NCBI GenBank assembly: GCA_026392115.1
Contig: JAPLCQ010000087.1
Location: 43,510 to 107,509, forward strand
Length of the DNA stretch: 64,000 nucleotides
Direction: 5' to 3'
DNA from: Armatimonadota bacterium
GTDB taxonomy: Bacteria; Armatimonadota; Chthonomonadetes; Chthonomonadales; CAJBBX01
Each line of letters begins with the position of its first letter. Positions within the stretch are counted from its first letter, which is position 1. Under the pieces are notes generated by a model. That model saw nothing but the letters and a program-made list of their open reading frames with translations, was not told the origin of the DNA and searched no databases. This document shows positions 26,944 through 36,090 of the stretch, piece by piece. A program made the translations under genes and the position numbers.

Positions 26944-27177
26944 ATGGCATTTGTGGTCGTGAACGCAGGCGACACCGCGACTCTGCGCAAGCAGCACCCG
27001 TGCGGCGGCTTCGATTGGGCCGTCTATCGGGTAGGGGCGGATATCGGCTTGCGGTGCACGACGTGCGGACGGCGGGTGCTTCTGGATCGCGTGGAGTTTG
27101 AGCGGCGCGTCCGGGAAGTTCGCCGTCCTGCGGCGACATCGCCGCAAGGGGACTCTTGCCAGAACGAAGGCTCTTAG
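26944..27177 (+). CDS. DUF951 protein
   Basis: 77 aa. HPCGGFDWAVYRVGADIGLR near residues 18-37 and CTTCGRRVLLDRVEFERRVREV are the DUF951 core with its C-x2-C pair and paired His-Cys, a small metal-binding or nucleic-acid-associated protein. DUF951 is found mainly in Firmicutes, Chloroflexi and related phyla, which is one clue to the lineage here. It ends inside the next reading frame (overlap 22 bp). ATG at 26944 follows GAAAGGCGAG. Confidence 0.88.
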   Translation: MAFVVVNAGDTATLRKQHPCGGFDWAVYRVGADIGLRCTTCGRRVLLDRVEFERRVREVRRPAATSPQGDSCQNEGS

Positions 27178-28346
27178 CCCGGCCCATCCGGGCGATCGGC
27201 GCACTGATCGCCTCTGCCGGCGCCACGGCGACGTTTACCGCCCTTCCTGCACTGAAGCAAGACCCGGTGCAGTCCATCACCGACCCTCCCAAGCCGGAAG
27301 CCGTTCACGTTCGGCTCGGCGCGCCGGGTGGTGACGCCCCCTCTCCGACGCCCGCCGAGGTCCTCGGCCCCCTGGCCCCGAACGCACGGGCCGAATGGCG
27401 CCTCGGGTGGTGGCAACCTCTCGACGGCGCCTCGACGCCCGCCTGGTGCGACAACCCCGGCGTCCGCGTTGCCGCCGTCCAGGTTGGCCCGACGCTGGTG
27501 GCGCTGGCACGGAACACCCTCACCGGCCCCGCCACAGTCTGGGTCCAGGCCCCCTGCGCCGCGGGCCCCGCGTCGTCGGAGGTCCTGACCGTGCCCGCGG
27601 ACCCCGCCGCCCCCGCGTTGTCCGGTCCCACGTTCACCTACGCTTACACCGTCCCGCGCGATCTGGGCCGCGGCGTGCTGTTGCGACCCGGCGAACTGGC
27701 CGTCTTCCGCTTCACGAACTGGAGCAGGCAGGCCACGGTCTGCGCCGCCGATGTGGCCTCCGCGTGGCGGCCGGCCGCGCCCCATGCGGCCAGCCAGGCG
27801 CGGAAGGGCGCCGCCAGCGTGCGCGCGGCCTGCAGCCGCATGGGAGCCATCGGCAGGGGAGGCCTGGCGGCGGCGCGCCTGCTTGAGCAGTCCCACGGGG
27901 CCCTGCTGCATCTGGCATTCCTGGAGTCCGTCACCCGGAACGCCGCGGGCTCGGATCCGACTGCCTCGGGACCGGCACAGGCTCTGGGCGCCGCCATCCT
28001 CCGCGCGCAACGATGCATGGGAGCCTGTAGCGCCGCGGCACTCGGTCTGGCGACCCAGGTCGAGACCAATCCCCGCGAGCAGGGTAATCTGTCCGTGTCT
28101 GTATCGGTAACCAACCGGGGCCGTCGTACGGTTCAGAACGTGCGGCTCTGGGTTTCCGGTCCCGAGGGCGCCGGTCTCACGCCGTCCGTGGAGAGTTCGT
28201 TCGGGTCGCTGGCCACCGGTCAGGCCGCGCGCGCGTCTTACACGGTGGAGCCGAATGCGCCTCCCGAGGCCGGGGCCGTGCAGGGGCATATTACGTACTA
28301 CATGGCCAGGACGCCGGCGCACCTGCGGTTCCCCGCAGTCTGGTAG
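27156..28346 (+). CDS. hypothetical exported protein (396 aa)
   Basis: A TTG start at 27156 lies just after AAGGGGA and overlaps the DUF951 stop by 22 bp. The N-terminus (AIGALIASAGATATFTALPAL) looks like a signal or anchor, then Pro/Ala-rich sequence and a Trp-rich segment (RAEWRLGWWQPL). The C-terminal 100 residues look like a beta-sandwich: SVSVTNRGRRTVQNVRLWVS and ARASYTVEPNAPP. No family recognised. The 31 bp gap to the following secreted TPR protein suggests a shared transcript. Confidence 0.65.
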   Translation: MPERRLLARPIRAIGALIASAGATATFTALPALKQDPVQSITDPPKPEAVHVRLGAPGGDAPSPTPAEVLGPLAPNARAEWRLGWWQPLDGASTPAWCDNPGVRVAAVQVGPTLVALARNTLTGPATVWVQAPCAAGPASSEVLTVPADPAAPALSGPTFTYAYTVPRDLGRGVLLRPGELAVFRFTNWSRQATVCAADVASAWRPAAPHAASQARKGAASVRAACSRMGAIGRGGLAAARLLEQSHGALLHLAFLESVTRNAAGSDPTASGPAQALGAAILRAQRCMGACSAAALGLATQVETNPREQGNLSVSVSVTNRGRRTVQNVRLWVSGPEGAGLTPSVESSFGSLATGQAARASYTVEPNAPPEAGAVQGHITYYMARTPAHLRFPAVW

Positions 28347-28376
28347 CCGCCCGCGGGTCCGGGCAAGGAGTCAGAC

Positions 28377-29975
28377 ATGGTGTTCCGCATCCGAATGGCG
28401 CTGCTCGGCGCCCTGTTGGTGGCGCTGGCCGGCGCGGCGATCCCCGCCCGCGCCGACGAGTTGGCCGTGCGGCTGGAACCGGCCGACGGCGCCACGCTCA
28501 CCGACGTGGTCAAGGTCGCCGCGAAGGTCACCGGCGCCGACGACGACGGCGTGGAGAAGGTGGAGTTCTTCGTGGACGGCCAGGCCCGATCCACGGACAC
28601 CAGCACGCCCTATGAGCTGGAGTGGGACACGCTGAAGGACCCCGAGGGCGCGCATACCGTGGTCGCCAAGGCCACCGACGCCAAGGGCCGTACCGCCGAG
28701 GCCAAGGCGACCTACACCCTGGACAACCAGCTGGCCAATGGTGCCGAGTTCCATGCCGACGCCGCGCTGGAAGCCATCAAGGGCGGCTCCATCGAGGCGG
28801 CGCGGAAGGCCGCGCGGCGGGCCCTGCAGATCGATCCCGGCAACCTGAAGGCGGCGCGCGCCATGGCCGGCATCCTCCGCTCCCAGCGCGAGTACGGCAA
28901 GGCCATCGAGGTCCTGCTGGCGGCCTCCATGCCGCCCACCGAGACCGCCGCCCGCCAGGAGCTCGTGGCGCTCCGCATGCTCACCGCCTCCGATACGCTG
29001 GATGAGTTTCTCGCCGCCGCGTCGCAGGCGGCTGTGGAGCAGCAGCGCCTCAACGAGGCCCGCGTCGCCGCCGCGACCACGCCCGAAGCCAAGGGCGACG
29101 CCTACTACATGGCCCGCAACTGGAACCAGGCCGTCCGCGCCTACCAGGAAGCCGGGTCCGCCGACGAGGCCCCCATAGCCGCGGCCAATCGCCTCCTGCT
29201 CACCTACATCCGCTCTCGCCGTATGAAGGAGGCCGACGGCGTCCTCCGCACCCTCAAACAGACCCAGCGCGGCGACGCCACCACCCGCGCCCTCGAGGGC
29301 CTCTACCTGCTGGCCAACCATCAGGTCGCCAAGGCCCGCGAGACGGTGCAGACCGGCCTCGAGGGGGGCGGCTACCTGGCCACGCTGGTGGCGATCTATG
29401 CCGAGATGGCCATGGGCCACAAGCCCAAGGCCTCCGAGATGCTGGCCAAGATCAACGAAGCCGATGCGGGTCGGCCCGAAGTCGCCATGATCCGCGCCTA
29501 TCTGGTGACGGACGTGTTCGACCTGAAGACGGCCCTCCTGGCATGCAACACTCTGGACCCGTCGGCGCCCGAGCCGTACGTCATTCGCGCCTACCAGATG
29601 TTCCTGAGCAAGGAGCCCAAGCCCTACGAGAAGGGCGACGCCCTGCTGGAGATGGCGCGGAAGATGGACCCCGAGGACCGCATGGCCAAGATGGCCTCAG
29701 CCGTCTCCTTCCTGGTGCAGAAGCGCCACCAGGAGGCCGAGCCCTTCCTGGCCAAGCTGCGCGAGCTGGAGCCCGGCGCCCCGGACGCCATGGTCGCGCA
29801 GGCGCTTCTCTTCTCCTACCAGGACAAGACCAGCCTGATCACCGACCTGCTGAACAAGGCCATGAAGATCGACGACATGCGCTGGAACGACGTCTACGTC
29901 CCCACGGCCGCCGATCTCCTGACCCGCGTCTATCGCTACCGCTTCCAGCCGATCATCACTCCCGGCGCCCTGTAG
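28377..29975 (+). CDS. secreted protein with Ig-like domain and TPR-type repeats
   Basis: 532 aa. Signal peptide (LLGALLVALAGAAIPARA) then an Ig-like domain near residues 25-120 (LTDVVKVAAKVTGADDD, VEKVEFFVDGQA) of the bacterial Big_9 type, then a long alpha-helical region of TPR-like repeats: AARRALQIDPGNLKAARAM, NQAVRAYQEAGS and LEMARKMDPEDRMAKMASAV. TPR proteins scaffold other proteins. The C-terminus ends at a 16-bp convergent gap with the HzsA-related gene. No enzymatic motif. Confidence 0.85.
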   Translation: MVFRIRMALLGALLVALAGAAIPARADELAVRLEPADGATLTDVVKVAAKVTGADDDGVEKVEFFVDGQARSTDTSTPYELEWDTLKDPEGAHTVVAKATDAKGRTAEAKATYTLDNQLANGAEFHADAALEAIKGGSIEAARKAARRALQIDPGNLKAARAMAGILRSQREYGKAIEVLLAASMPPTETAARQELVALRMLTASDTLDEFLAAASQAAVEQQRLNEARVAAATTPEAKGDAYYMARNWNQAVRAYQEAGSADEAPIAAANRLLLTYIRSRRMKEADGVLRTLKQTQRGDATTRALEGLYLLANHQVAKARETVQTGLEGGGYLATLVAIYAEMAMGHKPKASEMLAKINEADAGRPEVAMIRAYLVTDVFDLKTALLACNTLDPSAPEPYVIRAYQMFLSKEPKPYEKGDALLEMARKMDPEDRMAKMASAVSFLVQKRHQEAEPFLAKLRELEPGAPDAMVAQALLFSYQDKTSLITDLLNKAMKIDDMRWNDVYVPTAADLLTRVYRYRFQPIITPGAL

Positions 29976-29991
29976 CCCGGCGCTCCGCGCT

Positions 29992-32844
29992 CTACCGGCA
30001 TGCCCGGCTCACGCCCGCCGCGGGCGTGGCGCCGGGCATGTCCATTCGTGGGCGGGCGGCGAGTTGGCGGGCGACCTCGTCGAAGGTTGCCAGGATCGCC
30101 CGGTAGTCGGGATCGGCGCTGTCGGCGAAGACGGCCTGGCCGCACCGCTGCGTCCCGCCCGCCGCACGGGCCAGCGGCGCCGCGAGGAAGGGGTTGCGCT
30201 CGGGCCGCGTTACGCGGTACCAGGCCTCGCGAGGGACGCCCGTCTTGTGGCATCCGGCGCAACGCCGCGCGGCCACCTCCGCCAGCACCGGCTCCAGGCG
30301 CGACGGGACCATGCGGCGGCACCCCTCGTTGTCGGGGTACGCGGTCTCGGAGGTGCCGTAGTAGGGCACGTTCAGGTCGATCCATGTGAGGACCGCCCGC
30401 CGCTCGTCGGAGGGCATGGACAGGCGTTTGCGTCCGGCCGCATCCGGGTGGCCGCCGATGACGATGTCCGCCAGGCGGCTGCGCGGCGAGCCCCAGCTGC
30501 GGGGCCGGTTCTGCAGGATGTTCGCCTCGAAGCCGTTGTAGGTGGGAATCCAACTCGTGTAGGGGTTGTCCCACATGCCGCCGTCGCGCCGCCCTCGGGC
30601 CAGCGTCTCGTAGGAGACGTTGAAGAAGTCGGTCTTGTCGCCGCTCAGGTCCACGCCGCCCGACCTGGCCTCGGGCGAATGGCAGCCGCCGCAGCGCCGG
30701 TCCAGGATCGGCTGGACGATGCGGCTGTAGTCGAAGCCCACGCCCTGCCCCCACCAGGGCTTGAGCAGCGACGCCGGTTGCCGCGGGCCGCCGCGGCTCG
30801 GCACGGGCGCCTGGCCGCGCGGCTCGTGGCATCCCACGCAGCCCTGCCGCTCGCCGGGCATCAGGTGCGTGAAGGTCCGCATCCGCTGCAGCGCACGGCC
30901 CTGGGCGTCCAGGGCCATGAAGTAGATGGGCCTCCCCGACGGCACGCGGAAGGTGGCGGAGCCGTCCTCGGCCACCGGCGCCCAACCCCATACCCGCTTG
31001 CAGGCGTAGGTCGCGCCGCAGGAGATCACCGGGAACTGGAAGCCGAAGGCGCGCTTGCTCACGTCGGTGCGGACGTTCTTCGTCACCTCTTCGACCACGC
31101 AGATCGAGCGCACCTCGCCGCGCCGCACCTCGGGCGCCATGCCCTGGTAGACGTCGGAGAGCGTCACCACGGCCCAGTCGCCCTCGGCGGGGCGCGGGGC
31201 CAGCCGCGGCAGCGTCACCGGGCGGGGGCGGGGCCGGAGCGGGCGGGGCGAATACCATCCCTCGCCGCCGCCCGGCCGGTCGATCACGGTGAACGCGCCC
31301 TGCGCGTCGTAGCGCCGCAGCAGGACGCGGCCGCGCATGGAGACGAGGTAGGTCTCCTCGTCCAGCGGGTAGGGGTTCTCGAAGGGGCCGCGCACCGCGT
31401 TGCCGTCGCCGCGGTCCACGCGACCGATGTTCACCTCGGGCGTCAGGTTGCGGATGGCCAGCGGCGAGTTGACGCCGTAGACCGGGTTGACGATGGCGGT
31501 GGCGCCGCGGGCCGGGCCGTTGTGGCTGGTGAGGGTGCAGAGCACGGCGCGGGAGCCGGGGATGGGCCGCGCCTCCATGAAGGTGGCGGGGCTCAGGACG
31601 CCGTTGCCGTAGAAGCCCTCCAGCGCCGTGCCGTCGGGCCGGATGGTCCAGAGGCTCTGGATCGGGATGGCGGGCTTGTCCACGTACTCCCAGCGGCTGT
31701 AGATGATGCGGCCGTCGGCCATGACGGCGGGCGTGAAGTCGTTGACGATGTTGGCCGAGAGGCGGCGCACGCCCGTCCCGTCGGCGTTCATCCGGTGGAG
31801 GATGCCCACGGGCGAAATCCAGCAGTAGGCGAAGCGGGCGCTCCGCGTGCTGAGGAAGGCGATGCCGCCGTCTGGTAACCAGCAGGCGTTGTAGTCGTGC
31901 CAGTCGCCGCGCGTCAGCTGCCGCAGCCCGCTGCCATCGGCGCCGATCGCGTAGACGTGGTAGCCCTCCTCCGGCGTGCGGCGCCAGCTGAAGAGGATCG
32001 TGCGGCCGTCCCAGCTCACGTCGCAGTCGAGGATTTCGCCCTCGGGCGACCGCACCAGGTCGCGCACCGAGCCGTCCCGCAACGAGAGGAGCGAGAGCGC
32101 GCCGCCGGGCTGGAAGCCCTCCATGTGGTAGGTGTAGACGTGGCTGCAGTTGATCTCATGCCGCCGGATGAGCGCCAGGCTGTCGCAGCCCAGGTCCTTC
32201 AGGCGGGCGGCCAGCTCGGGCGCCTCGGGCGGCTCGACCTCGATGATGGGCGTGCCGGGCGGCAGCGGGATGAACTTGCCCAGCGCGGCCGGAGCCATCG
32301 GCTCGGAGTAGACCTCGATCTCCGAGGCGCCGGGGTTCATGCCCGCGAAGGAGCTGGTGAACCGCAGCGTCAATCGGCGCGCGCTCACGGGCCGCGGCAG
32401 GTTCAGCGGCTGCGGGCCGTGGCCCATCTTCAGCGCGAAGGTCGCCAGCGGCTGATCGGAGCCGTCGACGTAGAGGGTGCAGCCGGACCAGCACTCCTCG
32501 GCGAACCAAGCGGTGCGACCGTAGTAGACCACCTGCGCCACCGTGACCGGTTCGGGCCATGTGAGCGTCAGGTCGGCGCCCTTGCCGTGCGTGGCGCCGT
32601 TGACGCACCAGGCCTGGTTGGTGTCGGCCTGGCTCCCGGCCCCCGGCGCCTTGCCGTCGATCGCGAACGCGGCCAGATAGGCGCCGCTGTACGCGGACGT
32701 GGCAGACGCCGCGGCCCGCCGCGCCAGGTTCTCGGGCGGGGCCGGCGCGGCGGGCCTGCCGGCGTAGGCCAGTAGCAGAGCGACGGCGCCCAGGGCGGGC
32801 AGCAGCGAAACGGCCGCCGAGGCGCGGCGCCGGGAGGTCGTCAT
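29992..32844 (-). CDS. HzsA-related secreted c-type cytochrome
   Basis: 950 aa. An exported N-terminus (SLLPALGAVALLLAYAGRPAAP) precedes a discoidin-like (F5/8) domain with ENLARRAAASATSAYSG and TLRFTSSFAG. A beta-propeller-like middle (ILFSWRRTPEEGYHVYAIGADG, RLSANIVNDFTPAVMADG) matches the hydrazine-synthase-alpha related middle domain. The C-terminal third has three CxxCH haem sites: CVGCH near 669, CGGCH near 718 and CAGCH near 861. Proteins of this type are widespread in Planctomycetes and relatives and are not proof of anammox. Start codon overlaps the phosphoesterase stop (ATGA). Confidence 0.9.
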   Translation of the reverse strand: MTTSRRRASAAVSLLPALGAVALLLAYAGRPAAPAPPENLARRAAASATSAYSGAYLAAFAIDGKAPGAGSQADTNQAWCVNGATHGKGADLTLTWPEPVTVAQVVYYGRTAWFAEECWSGCTLYVDGSDQPLATFALKMGHGPQPLNLPRPVSARRLTLRFTSSFAGMNPGASEIEVYSEPMAPAALGKFIPLPPGTPIIEVEPPEAPELAARLKDLGCDSLALIRRHEINCSHVYTYHMEGFQPGGALSLLSLRDGSVRDLVRSPEGEILDCDVSWDGRTILFSWRRTPEEGYHVYAIGADGSGLRQLTRGDWHDYNACWLPDGGIAFLSTRSARFAYCWISPVGILHRMNADGTGVRRLSANIVNDFTPAVMADGRIIYSRWEYVDKPAIPIQSLWTIRPDGTALEGFYGNGVLSPATFMEARPIPGSRAVLCTLTSHNGPARGATAIVNPVYGVNSPLAIRNLTPEVNIGRVDRGDGNAVRGPFENPYPLDEETYLVSMRGRVLLRRYDAQGAFTVIDRPGGGEGWYSPRPLRPRPRPVTLPRLAPRPAEGDWAVVTLSDVYQGMAPEVRRGEVRSICVVEEVTKNVRTDVSKRAFGFQFPVISCGATYACKRVWGWAPVAEDGSATFRVPSGRPIYFMALDAQGRALQRMRTFTHLMPGERQGCVGCHEPRGQAPVPSRGGPRQPASLLKPWWGQGVGFDYSRIVQPILDRRCGGCHSPEARSGGVDLSGDKTDFFNVSYETLARGRRDGGMWDNPYTSWIPTYNGFEANILQNRPRSWGSPRSRLADIVIGGHPDAAGRKRLSMPSDERRAVLTWIDLNVPYYGTSETAYPDNEGCRRMVPSRLEPVLAEVAARRCAGCHKTGVPREAWYRVTRPERNPFLAAPLARAAGGTQRCGQAVFADSADPDYRAILATFDEVARQLAARPRMDMPGATPAAGVSRACR

Positions 32845-33731
32845 CGGGCATCGCTCCAGTCCAGAGTGCGCGAGGCGGCCAGGCCCACGCCTTCGACCAC
32901 CAGCCGGTCGGCGTAGACGCTGACGACGCTGTAGGCGTTGGAGCCCTCGGGCGCCTCCACCATGCCGCGCTGCGTCACGTGGTGGATACCGCCCCGGTAG
33001 GCGTAGCCGCCGGCGTGGTCGTGCCCGGCGAACCAGGCCCGCACGCAGCCGGCGTTCTGCACGGCGCCGAGGACCTCGTCATGGTTCCAGAGGAGGTGGG
33101 GCGCCGTGGTGGCGTCGGGATGGACCGGAAGGTGGCAGAAGACGATCACCTTGTCGCCCCTGGCCCGCGCGTCGGCGAGCCGCACCCGCAGCCAGATCAG
33201 CTGTTCGCGGCCGATGGCGCCGTCGTACTCCGGCGGCCTGGGGGTCAGGGCCATGTACCCCTTCGCGGCCTCCGCCTCCCTGGGGCCGGTGGGACCGGCC
33301 ACGCTCACGTCCAAGGCATCGAGGACGATGAACCGCCAGCCCGCCTTGCGGAACTCGTACCAGCCCCGCCGCAGGCCCAGCGCCGGCAGGAGCTCCTTGC
33401 GCGGCACGCTGAGGCAGTGGTTGCCGATGACGTGGCGCACGGGCCCGCCCAGCCCCGCCCAGAGGGCGAGCATGGCGTCGAGGTCCGTGCGGCTCTCGGC
33501 GCCCCGGCCGTCGATGATGTCGCCCAGGTTCACGCCGAAGGCCACCCGCCGCGCCTTCAGGTCGGCCACGCACCGGGCCAGGCTCTGCGCCGATCCGGCA
33601 TAGTGGCGCGTGCCCGCCGCGGGCTTGTCGGCGTATTGCGTATCGGCCACCAGACCGAACCGGAAGAGCGGCCGCTCCGCGCTCGGAGCCATGACAAGGA
33701 CGCCCGCCGCCGCCAGCATGCATGCCACCAT
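32841..33731 (-). CDS. exported metallophosphoesterase
   Basis: 296 aa from the ATG at 33731 with GGGAGG seven bases upstream; the upstream extension lacks a good start. Metal ligands are visible: FGLVADTQYADKP, VNLGDIIDG, IGNHCLSVP, VFCHLPVHP and FAGHDHAGGY, the five blocks of calcineurin-like phosphoesterases. The closest known group is the manganese-dependent ADP-ribose/CDP-alcohol diphosphatase type. The N-terminus (MLAAAGVLVMAPSA) looks like a signal peptide. Stop overlaps the ATG of the HzsA-related gene, so both are translated as a unit. Confidence 0.88.
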   Translation of the reverse strand: MVACMLAAAGVLVMAPSAERPLFRFGLVADTQYADKPAAGTRHYAGSAQSLARCVADLKARRVAFGVNLGDIIDGRGAESRTDLDAMLALWAGLGGPVRHVIGNHCLSVPRKELLPALGLRRGWYEFRKAGWRFIVLDALDVSVAGPTGPREAEAAKGYMALTPRPPEYDGAIGREQLIWLRVRLADARARGDKVIVFCHLPVHPDATTAPHLLWNHDEVLGAVQNAGCVRAWFAGHDHAGGYAYRGGIHHVTQRGMVEAPEGSNAYSVVSVYADRLVVEGVGLAASRTLDWSDAR

Positions 33732-33880
33732 CGCAGCCTCCCGTTCGCGGCCCGACCGAGCGACCGCATACCATGTGATACCTCGTTGGCGGCATTCGGG
33801 AGGGAGCAAGGCGCAGAAGGAGCGTGGCCGGGCGCCCGTTGGCCCGCCGCGGCGGCCCGCCGTTGGGCCGCCATCGGTGG

Positions 33881-33900
33881 CTCGGGCCTCCGTGCCCGAG
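33881..33900 (-). terminator. possible terminator of the SNF2-Mrr operon
   Basis: CTCGGGC at 33881-33887 pairs with GCCCGAG at 33894-33900 (6-base loop), 40 bases past the helicase stop on its own strand. Weak, but nothing else suits. Confidence 0.35.
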
Positions 33901-33939
33901 TCCGCAGGCGCGGCGGCTCAGGCAGGGTGCGGGATGCCC

Positions 33940-36090
33940 CTACAGGCCCGCCAGCTTGGCCGTGTCCCACAGGTCGATGCCGTGGTCTCGGGCGAATGCC
34001 CGGGCGTCGGCGGTGAAGCCCGAGGGCGCGGCCACGATGGGATGGATCCCCGGCGTTCGGTCGGGCATGGCGCCGCGCAGTTCGCGCACCACGGCCACGC
34101 CTACCGGCGCCTGCTGGTTCTTGCACTGGATCAGGAGGAGGCTGGCGATTCCCAGCTCGTCGATGCGCTCCGCGCGGATGTCGATGCCGCCGTCGCGCGA
34201 GCGGGCCGTCAGCTCCGCGGCGAACCCCTGCGCCTGTAGCCGGTCGCGAAGCCAGCGCTCGAAGGCCTCCCCATCCATCTCGCCGAACGAGGCGGCATCG
34301 CGCCCGGCTCGCGCGGGACCCGTTTTCCGGGGGGCGCTGAGCCCGAAAAGCCCGAAGAGCTCCTGCTCGGAAAGGGAGGCGGAGAGGTCGATCGACACAT
34401 CGTCCACGATCTCGCTGAAGAGCGCCCTCTTCTCGCGCAGCTTGGCGTCGATGCGCTCCTCGATCGTGTCGGCGCAGACGTAGCGGTAGACCGTGACCGG
34501 GTAACGCTGGCCCATCCGGTGCGCCCGGGCCTCCGCCTGCTCCTCCACTGCCGGGTTCCACCAGCGGTCCAGATGAAACACGTAGGAGGCCGCCTGCAGG
34601 TTCAGCCCCACGCCGCCGGCGCGTAGCGAGAGGACCATGACGCGGTGATCTCGCGACTGGGTGAAGCGGTCCACCATTTCCTGCCGCGCACCGGCCGCCA
34701 TCGCCCCTGTCAGCTCCAGCGGCCTCATCTCCTGCAGGGCGCTGCAGACCCATCGCGTGCCGAAGCCGGCGTCGGTGAACTGGCTGAAGACGAGGGCCTG
34801 CTGGTCCTCGGCCACAACCTGCCGGAGCCGCTCGACCATGTCGTCGAGCTTGGCGCTCTGGCCGGTGGCCGGGTCGCGGTTGCATATCTGCTTCAGGCGT
34901 CCGATCAGCTCCAGGATGTGCGTCACCGTCACCGGCTGGGAAGAGCTGCTCAGGCGGACGATCCCCTCGCGCTCGGCCATGTCGTAGGCGGCCCGCTGGC
35001 CCTCGGCCAGGTCGACCGTGAGGTCAACGACGCTCTTCTCGGGCAGTTCTGTCAGGACATCGGCCTTCCGTCGCCGTAGCTGCAGCGTGGCCAGCCGCTC
35101 CTTGAGCGCGGCCCGGTCGCAGCTGATCTCCGCCGAACCACCGGATTCGCCGAGCAGGAACTCCAGTATGGAGGCCACGTCATCGACCTTGTTCTCCAGC
35201 GGGGTGCCGGTCAGGGCCCAGCGTCGTTCGCCGCGGAGCGCCCGGCAGGCTCGCGATATCCCGGTGTCACGGTTCTTGATGCGCGACGCCTCGTCCAGGA
35301 TGACGCAAGGCAGTGTGCCGCGAAGCGCCGGCGCGTTCTCCACCTCCAGGGTGTCGCTGCGAAGCGTGTCATACGATACCAGCCGCACATGCGCCGGCTG
35401 CCGCCAGAGCGTCGCCCGCGACGCCGGGTCTCCGCGCACCGGTACGACCGCCAGTTCAGGCGCCCAGAGCGCGAGCTCGCGCTGCCACTGCACGAGGAGG
35501 CTCGACGGGCAGACGATGAGCGCGTCAGTCATGCCGTCGCGGTGCGCCAGGATGCGCAGGGCCGCGATGGCCTGAATCGTCTTGCCGAGGCCCATCTCGT
35601 CGGCCAGGAGCAGCGCGGGCCTCTCCAGCAGAGCCTGCACGCCCTGCTGCTGGTAGGGCAGCAAGGGCGCGTGCCACTGCAGGACCCCTCCCGGCGCTAC
35701 GAGCTGCTCCAGCGGCGGCTGCAACACGGCAACGAGGCGGGCGATCAGGGCATCCGTCTGCGCGGAGACCGGGCCCGGCGCGCACACCTGTCTGGCCGCG
35801 CCGGGGCCGACGCGGTCACATGCCGCACCGGAGCCCGGCGCCGGAGTGCGAAGCCCGTACAGGTCGAACGCCGCCGCGGCCCTCAGAGACGGCATGGGCT
35901 CAGCCGCCGCGACCACGGCTCGCGACGCCGGGCAGGTTTGGGCGGCCTGCGACGTCCCGCCACCGCATTCGATGGCATCGCCGGCGACCAGCACCGCCTG
36001 CCCGGGCTTCGGCATCCAGGATCGGCCCATCCCCGGCAGCCGGATGCGCGGGGCCACGGACTCCGGCGGCGCACCGACATGGGCGATCAC
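33940..36090 (-). CDS. SNF2 helicase-Mrr nuclease fusion (putative defence effector)
   Basis: 716 aa. The SNF2/DEAD ATPase core has Walker A DEMGLGKT near residues 163-170, a DEAS Walker B near 265, LTGTPLEN near 294 and the RAHRMGQ motif VI near 521. The last 100 residues form an Mrr-like nuclease: FERWLRDRLQAQGF, GGIDIRAE near 633 and LIQCKNQQAP near 653, a PD-(D/E)xK core. The first 110 residues are Ala/Pro-rich with no recognised domain. Last gene of the five-gene operon, GTGA-overlapped with the 174-aa gene. A DNA translocase with attached nuclease is a plausible effector that cuts invading DNA. Starts with GTG. Confidence 0.9.
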   Translation of the reverse strand: MIAHVGAPPESVAPRIRLPGMGRSWMPKPGQAVLVAGDAIECGGGTSQAAQTCPASRAVVAAAEPMPSLRAAAAFDLYGLRTPAPGSGAACDRVGPGAARQVCAPGPVSAQTDALIARLVAVLQPPLEQLVAPGGVLQWHAPLLPYQQQGVQALLERPALLLADEMGLGKTIQAIAALRILAHRDGMTDALIVCPSSLLVQWQRELALWAPELAVVPVRGDPASRATLWRQPAHVRLVSYDTLRSDTLEVENAPALRGTLPCVILDEASRIKNRDTGISRACRALRGERRWALTGTPLENKVDDVASILEFLLGESGGSAEISCDRAALKERLATLQLRRRKADVLTELPEKSVVDLTVDLAEGQRAAYDMAEREGIVRLSSSSQPVTVTHILELIGRLKQICNRDPATGQSAKLDDMVERLRQVVAEDQQALVFSQFTDAGFGTRWVCSALQEMRPLELTGAMAAGARQEMVDRFTQSRDHRVMVLSLRAGGVGLNLQAASYVFHLDRWWNPAVEEQAEARAHRMGQRYPVTVYRYVCADTIEERIDAKLREKRALFSEIVDDVSIDLSASLSEQELFGLFGLSAPRKTGPARAGRDAASFGEMDGEAFERWLRDRLQAQGFAAELTARSRDGGIDIRAERIDELGIASLLLIQCKNQQAPVGVAVVRELRGAMPDRTPGIHPIVAAPSGFTADARAFARDHGIDLWDTAKLAGL

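Noticed and set aside
29992..32844. hydrazine synthase, hence anammox
   Set aside because: Only HzsA-related features are present; the other hydrazine synthase subunits are absent and this family is widespread.
33106..33603. plus-strand open frame within the phosphoesterase gene
   Set aside because: Opposite a clear metallophosphoesterase with all five metal-binding blocks; no support for the plus-strand frame.
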